Part shown: positions 33,140-36,573 of the stretch, in pieces
How the letters are laid out: each line of letters opens with the position of its first letter
Position numbering within the stretch: the stretch's first letter is position 1
Source of the DNA: Alphaproteobacteria bacterium
GTDB taxonomy: Bacteria > Pseudomonadota > Alphaproteobacteria > JAJTHO01 > CANGXP01
Assembly: GCA_947457935.1 (NCBI GenBank)
Contig: CANGXP010000016.1
Span: 1-36,573 of the forward strand
Direction: 5' to 3'
DNA length: 36,573 bases
Notes under the pieces: model-generated
Told to the model about the DNA's origin: nothing
Database searches by the model: none
What the model saw: the letters and a program-made list of their open reading frames with translations, nothing else
Made by a program: the position numbers and the translations under genes

Positions 33140-34383
33140 GGTGCATCCTGATAAAGCCGTTGTAACTCCTGATAGTCAGGGCGGCGTTTGATAATGGCGT
33201 GTTTATCGCCCTCCACCAGAATTTCTGCAGCGGGTAGCCGCATATTATAGGCAGACCCGAGCACCGTGCCGTACGCCCCCGTATCCAGCATTACAATCAC
33301 ATCGCCCTCTGTTAAAGTCGGTAGTTGAATGTTGCGATTAAACACATCCGTTGATTCGCACACAGGCCCCACAACGTCATATTGTTGTGTGGTATGATGG
33401 GATTGGTGGAGCGGTAATAAACGGTGCTCAGCCTCATACAGCGCGGTGCGCATAAAATCATTCATGCCTGCATCCACCACGGCGAACGCTTTATTTTTTG
33501 TTTGTTTCACATAAATAACCGATGTGACGAGTACACCCGCTTTGCCCACCAAATATCGCCCTGGTTCAAAAATTAATTGCAGTGGCAACTCCTGCGTTAC
33601 GCGTTTTACCATCGCGCCAAATTCTGCTAAAGGGGGTAGAATTTCCTCATTATAGGCAATGCCAAAACCGCCACCGAGGTCAAGGCGTTTCAAGGGATAG
33701 CCGTCTGCAATCAACTCCTTGACGAGGGTAACAACTTTGGTGAAGGCCTGCTCAAACGGCGTGAGGGAAGTCAGTTGCGAGCCAATATGCACCGCAATGC
33801 CTTCCACCGCAATATGCGGCAATGTTTTGCTCAGACGCAGAATATCGGGGATGCTGTCCCATGCGATACCAAACTTATTTTCGCTTAAACCCGTGGTGAT
33901 TTTCGCGTGGGTTTTTGCATCCACATCAGGGTTCACGCGCAAGGCAACCCGCGCTGTGAGGTTCAGTGTTGCGGCAACCGCGTTAATGCTTTCCAATTCT
34001 TCGGCGGATTCCACATTGAGCTGCAAAATGTTGCTGGTAAGCGCGAACGCAATTTCCTGCTTGGTTTTTCCCACACCTGCAAACACAATTTTTTCTGGCA
34101 GAATATCGCATTGTAAAGCAAGGCGCAATTCGCCCTCGGATACCACATCCGCGCCAGCCCCCTGTTGCGCGAGTAGCTTGATAATGCTGGGATTTGAATT
34201 TGCTTTCATCGCATAACAAACAAGGGCATTGGTGCCGTTGAACGCGTTTGTATAATCTTGAAATGCTTGTTTTATCGCGCTTGCCGCATAGCAATAAAAC
34301 GGGGTTTTCACTGTCGTAGCCAGCGTTGCAAGAGACACGTTTTCGGCGTGTAGGATATTATCTTTGTAAGAAAAAAATGACAT
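33127..34383 (-). CDS. lysA: Diaminopimelate decarboxylase
   Basis: PLP enzyme that makes L-lysine from meso-diaminopimelate, the last step of the pathway. The 418-aa protein has the PLP lysine in VCYAMKANSN (Lys60), IAVHIGSQLTSL, the Gly-rich phosphate site LDLGGGFGI, the EPGRYLV motif and the second active-site Cys in GPVCESTDVF. Normal length. It is followed by DUF4175 with a 13-base overlap. The argH-lipoprotein-lysA order is typical of alphaproteobacteria, but a GIY-YIG gene and a palindromic repeat are inserted here. Confidence 0.97.
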   Translation of the reverse strand: MSFFSYKDNILHAENVSLATLATTVKTPFYCYAASAIKQAFQDYTNAFNGTNALVCYAMKANSNPSIIKLLAQQGAGADVVSEGELRLALQCDILPEKIVFAGVGKTKQEIAFALTSNILQLNVESAEELESINAVAATLNLTARVALRVNPDVDAKTHAKITTGLSENKFGIAWDSIPDILRLSKTLPHIAVEGIAVHIGSQLTSLTPFEQAFTKVVTLVKELIADGYPLKRLDLGGGFGIAYNEEILPPLAEFGAMVKRVTQELPLQLIFEPGRYLVGKAGVLVTSVIYVKQTKNKAFAVVDAGMNDFMRTALYEAEHRLLPLHQSHHTTQQYDVVGPVCESTDVFNRNIQLPTLTEGDVIVMLDTGAYGTVLGSAYNMRLPAAEILVEGDKHAIIKRRPDYQELQRLYQDAPWLT

Positions 34384-34416
34384 GATATTTATTATAGTTA
34401 GCGATGTATAAAAGGC

Positions 34417-34489
34417 GTGTCATTCCTGCGCAGGCGGGAATCCAGAATACTACATTGCCTCTGGATTCCCGCCTGCGCGGGAATGACAC
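34417..34489. repeat. Extragenic palindrome between lysA and the GIY-YIG gene
   Basis: Left arm 34417-34446 (starting GTGTCATTCCTGCGC) and right arm 34460-34489 (ending GGGAATGACAC) are 30 bp long and differ at one position. The loop is 13 bases. The TGTCATTCC and GGGAATCCA signature is shared with the repeats at 5648-5855 and 7485-7547. Confidence 0.92.
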
Positions 34490-34503
34490 CTCGACTATAC
34501 TTG

Positions 34504-34794
34504 CTATAACGCATTGCTTAAGTCTTTCCATGTTGGATTATTTTTTTCAATAAGCTTTAGTTTCCAGTGCCTATTCCATTTTTTAATTTGTTTTTCGCGC
34601 ATAATAGCAAATTCTATTTCTTCGCATACTTCAAACCATACCAATGTTTTTACGCCGTATTTTTTTGTAAATCCATCAGCCATATCACGTTGATGTTCGT
34701 ATATTCTACGCGGCATATTATTTGTTACACCTACATATAAAGTGCCGTTCTGCTGGCTAGCAAGAATATACACAAAATACTGTTTTGTAAGCAT
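34504..34794 (-). CDS. GIY-YIG nuclease-superfamily small protein
   Basis: A 96-aa stand-alone GIY-YIG domain of the UPF0213/YhbQ-like group. The motif is QYFVYILASQQNGTLYVGVT (YVYIL ... LYVGVT stands for GIY-YIG), followed by catalytic Arg in MPRRIYEH, KTLVWFEVCEEIEFAIMREK with the conserved Glu, and QIKKWNRHWKLKLIEKNNP. The ATG at 34794 fits the family start; an upstream TTG (34821) would add 9 residues. These proteins may act on DNA repair or mobile elements; function is poorly defined. It interrupts the usual lysA neighbourhood and sits beside a palindromic repeat. Confidence 0.9.
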   Translation of the reverse strand: MLTKQYFVYILASQQNGTLYVGVTNNMPRRIYEHQRDMADGFTKKYGVKTLVWFEVCEEIEFAIMREKQIKKWNRHWKLKLIEKNNPTWKDLSNAL

Positions 34795-34821
34795 AACGGA
34801 ATCTATGTAAAATGTTCCCAA

Positions 34822-34956
34822 CTACTTTTGTGCAGGATACTGTTGCGGATAGGTTGACGGCACGCCTTCAGGCGGTTGCAAATCACCGCGCACGCCACAG
34901 GCGGTAAGGAGGAGGCAAACCAACCCTAAAAACCCTAGATTTCTTACCATCCCCAT
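34822..34956 (-). CDS. Small LptM-like lipoprotein (44 aa)
   Basis: This short gene reads MGMVRNLGFLGLVCLLLTAC and then GVRGDLQPPEGVPSTYPQQY, ending PAQK. The lipobox LLTAC puts the lipidated Cys at residue 20, and CGVRGDLQPP matches the CGxxGxLxxP start of LptM/YifL-type lipoproteins. LptM in E. coli helps mature the LptDE lipopolysaccharide translocon. AGAAGGA precedes the ATG at 34956; a second ATG lies at 34950. It overlaps the upstream 68-aa lipoprotein gene by 13 bases. Such a gene between argH and lysA is common in alphaproteobacteria. Confidence 0.82.
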   Translation of the reverse strand: MGMVRNLGFLGLVCLLLTACGVRGDLQPPEGVPSTYPQQYPAQK

Positions 34957-35150
34957 TTTTCCTTCTCCCGTTTCCGTAGCATCTGTTGCTGCTGCTGATA
35001 ATCTTGCGGCACTTCAATTTTTGGCTGTGAATAATCGGTTTGTTGCGGCGTGGTGTTCGGCAGCGGCGTGGTGATTTCATCCACAATATTGAGCGTGGTG
35101 CAACTGCTAAGAGCCAATAAAATCAATCCAAAAGCGAGAGTTTTTTGCAT
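34944..35150 (-). CDS. Small lipoprotein of unknown function (68 aa)
   Basis: A lipoprotein signal peptide with lipobox LALSSC (Cys17) is followed by TTLNIVDEITTPLPNTTPQQ and a short Gln/Lys/Glu-rich C-terminus (QDYQQQQQMLRKREKEKWGW) that is probably helical. I do not recognise the family. It starts 8 bases after the argH stop and overlaps the LptM-like gene by 13 bases, so argH and the two lipoproteins form one unit. Both lipoproteins probably act at the outer membrane. Confidence 0.75.
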   Translation of the reverse strand: MQKTLAFGLILLALSSCTTLNIVDEITTPLPNTTPQQTDYSQPKIEVPQDYQQQQQMLRKREKEKWGW

Positions 35151-35158
35151 GAAAGTCC

Positions 35159-36550
35159 TTATGATCCCAAGGTTGCGAGAGCCGCTGTAATCGCTTGTTT
35201 CACGCGTGTTGGTGCAGTGCCGCCCAAACTTTGCCGACTATTCACCGAGGCTTCTAACGTGAGTACAGACAACACTTCTGCTGTGATGCGCGGCTCAACA
35301 CCTTGCATCTGCTCTAAAGACAACTCATGCAGTTGCACGCCCTGTGTTTCTGCCATTTTTACCAACGTTCCCGTGATATGATGGGCATCCCGAAATGGCA
35401 TGTTGAGGGTGCGTACCAACCAATCGGCTAAATCCGTTGCGGTGAGATAGCCCTTTTGTGCCGCTGCTAGCATCGCCTCGCTGTTGGCGGTCATATCATC
35501 AACCATGCCTGTCATCACCGCAAGACAAACGCTTAAGCTGTCATAGCCATCAAACACAGGCTCTTTATCTTCTTGCAAATCTTTGCTGTACGCCAGCGGC
35601 AAACCCTTCATCAGGGTGAGAAGCGCGGTCAAATCGCCAAACACCCGCCCTGTCTTGCCGCGTATCAATTCTGCTGCATCAGGGTTACGCTTTTGCGGCA
35701 TGATGGAACTGCCTGTCGTGTAGGCATCGCTTAAAGAAATAAAGTTAAATTGCGGCGTACACCACAGCACAATTTCTTCCGCAAAACGCGACAGATGCAC
35801 CATGGTGATGCTCGCACAACTCAAAAATTCTGCGGCAAAATCGCGTGCCGAGACAGCATCCAGCGAATTTCGACACGGGTTGTTAAACCCCAGTGCATTA
35901 GCAGTTTGATTGCGATCGATCGGAAACGGCGTACCTGCTAACGCTGCCGCCCCCAACGGGCATTCATTCAGCCGTTTGCGACAATCTTGGAAACGGCTTT
36001 TGTCCCGTCCGAACATCTCCACATATGCAAGCAAATGATGCCCAAATGTGATGGGTTGTGCGGGTTGCAGGTGGGTGAACCCCGGCATAATCGTCTCGCT
36101 ATAGGTTTCTGCCTTAGCAAGCAGTGCCTTTTGCAGGCGAGTCAGTTGCTCTTCCACACTCTCAATCGCGGTGCGTACCCACAGCCGAAAATCTGTTGCA
36201 ACTTGGTCGTTGCGTGAACGCGCCGTATGCAAGCGTTTTGCAGGCTCTCCCACCAGCGTGAATAACCGTGTTTCCACATTCATATGAATGTCTTCAAGGC
36301 TTTCATCAAAGGTGAATACACCATCCGCAATTTCTTGCGCGATTTGACTTAAGCCCTGTTGAATAGCGGTATTGTCCGCCGCCGTGATAATACCCTGTTG
36401 CGCCAGCATGGTGGCATGGGCTTGTGAGCCTTGAATATCCTGTGCAGCAAAGCGTTTATCAAAACCAATGGAGGCATTGATTTGTTGGAGAAGGGCAGAG
36501 GGCGAAGCAGAAAATCTGCCGCCCCAAATGGTGCTAGGGGAAGATGTCAT
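35159..36550 (-). CDS. argH: Argininosuccinate lyase
   Basis: Cleaves argininosuccinate to arginine and fumarate, the last step of arginine synthesis. The 463-aa protein of the fumarase/aspartase superfamily has [33 protein letters not shown] with the catalytic His, and the signature [20 protein letters not shown] with the mobile-loop Ser. The start [13 protein letters not shown] at 36550 fits the family; three extra upstream codons are possible. It is complete within the window, with 23 bases left to the edge. Confidence 0.97.
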   Translation of the reverse strand: MTSSPSTIWGGRFSASPSALLQQINASIGFDKRFAAQDIQGSQAHATMLAQQGIITAADNTAIQQGLSQIAQEIADGVFTFDESLEDIHMNVETRLFTLVGEPAKRLHTARSRNDQVATDFRLWVRTAIESVEEQLTRLQKALLAKAETYSETIMPGFTHLQPAQPITFGHHLLAYVEMFGRDKSRFQDCRKRLNECPLGAAALAGTPFPIDRNQTANALGFNNPCRNSLDAVSARDFAAEFLSCASITMVHLSRFAEEIVLWCTPQFNFISLSDAYTTGSSIMPQKRNPDAAELIRGKTGRVFGDLTALLTLMKGLPLAYSKDLQEDKEPVFDGYDSLSVCLAVMTGMVDDMTANSEAMLAAAQKGYLTATDLADWLVRTLNMPFRDAHHITGTLVKMAETQGVQLHELSLEQMQGVEPRITAEVLSVLTLEASVNSRQSLGGTAPTRVKQAITAALATLGS

Positions 36551-36573
36551 AGCACGCACTATAGCGAGAAGTG

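Noticed and set aside
35195-35215. Second parS-like half site (TTGTTTCACGCGTG) in argH
   Set aside because: Only the left half matches the consensus; it is within coding sequence.
1-36573. CRISPR arrays, prophage genes or complete insertion sequences
   Set aside because: I found no regularly spaced direct repeats, no phage structural genes and no transposase gene anywhere in the window.

Overview
The window looks like a chromosomal segment of an alphaproteobacterium of moderate GC content. Three gene orders support this: argH / small lipoproteins / lysA / DUF4175 (TIGR02302 type); aroK-aroB followed by a HlyC/CorC-type gene; and thiE-efp-suhB. The long alphaproteobacterial forms of PstC and PstA and the MoxR-DUF58 pair fit too. 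The genome makes its own arginine, lysine, chorismate, thiamine phosphate, fatty acids and haem, so it is not a minimal endosymbiont. It carries many small palindromic and MITE-like repeats between genes. A perfect 16-bp parS site at 23620 suggests the segment lies in the origin-proximal part of the chromosome.

Layout. 1-412: intergenic, holding a structured repeat (copy A). 413-1297: an unknown gene and tRNA-Leu(CAA). 1304-5335 (minus): an L,D-transpeptidase translationally coupled to a large unknown envelope protein, then an unknown exported protein with a short tandem repeat. 5336-7619: an OmpA-C-like Pro/Ala-rich protein between repeat clusters and a 266-bp MITE. 7620-9633 (minus): thiE-efp-suhB. 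9750-13403 (minus): moxR, DUF58 and rsmE, followed by a decayed higB, an orphan higA and a small membrane protein. 13475-15846 (minus): a GDSL-esterase autotransporter, beside the fused ruins of a DUF1348 gene and a DUF1993 gene. 15950-17259: a lipoprotein and a DUF2975/XRE regulator pair. 17358-19383 (minus): a two-gene unknown envelope operon. 19485-23525 (plus): aroK-aroB-hlyC/corC, a small MITE, and accA. 23526-24280: parS and an intact BrnT/RHH toxin-antitoxin pair. 24333-28589 (minus): pstSCAB without phoU. 28699-30707: hemE convergent with an SbtA-like transporter. 30755-36550 (minus): structured repeat copy B, DUF4175, lysA, a GIY-YIG gene, an LptM-like lipoprotein, a second small lipoprotein and argH.

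Most genes are housekeeping. The accessory interest lies in four places. (1) Two copies of a ~105-bp element have a terminal hairpin that is conserved by compensatory base changes, not by sequence. (2) The parS site. (3) Gene fossils: truncated higB and the DUF1348/DUF1993 chimera. (4) MITE-like insertions at gene ends. I found no CRISPR array, prophage or complete insertion sequence. I did not identify a clear new multi-gene system; the structured repeat is the best candidate for something undescribed.
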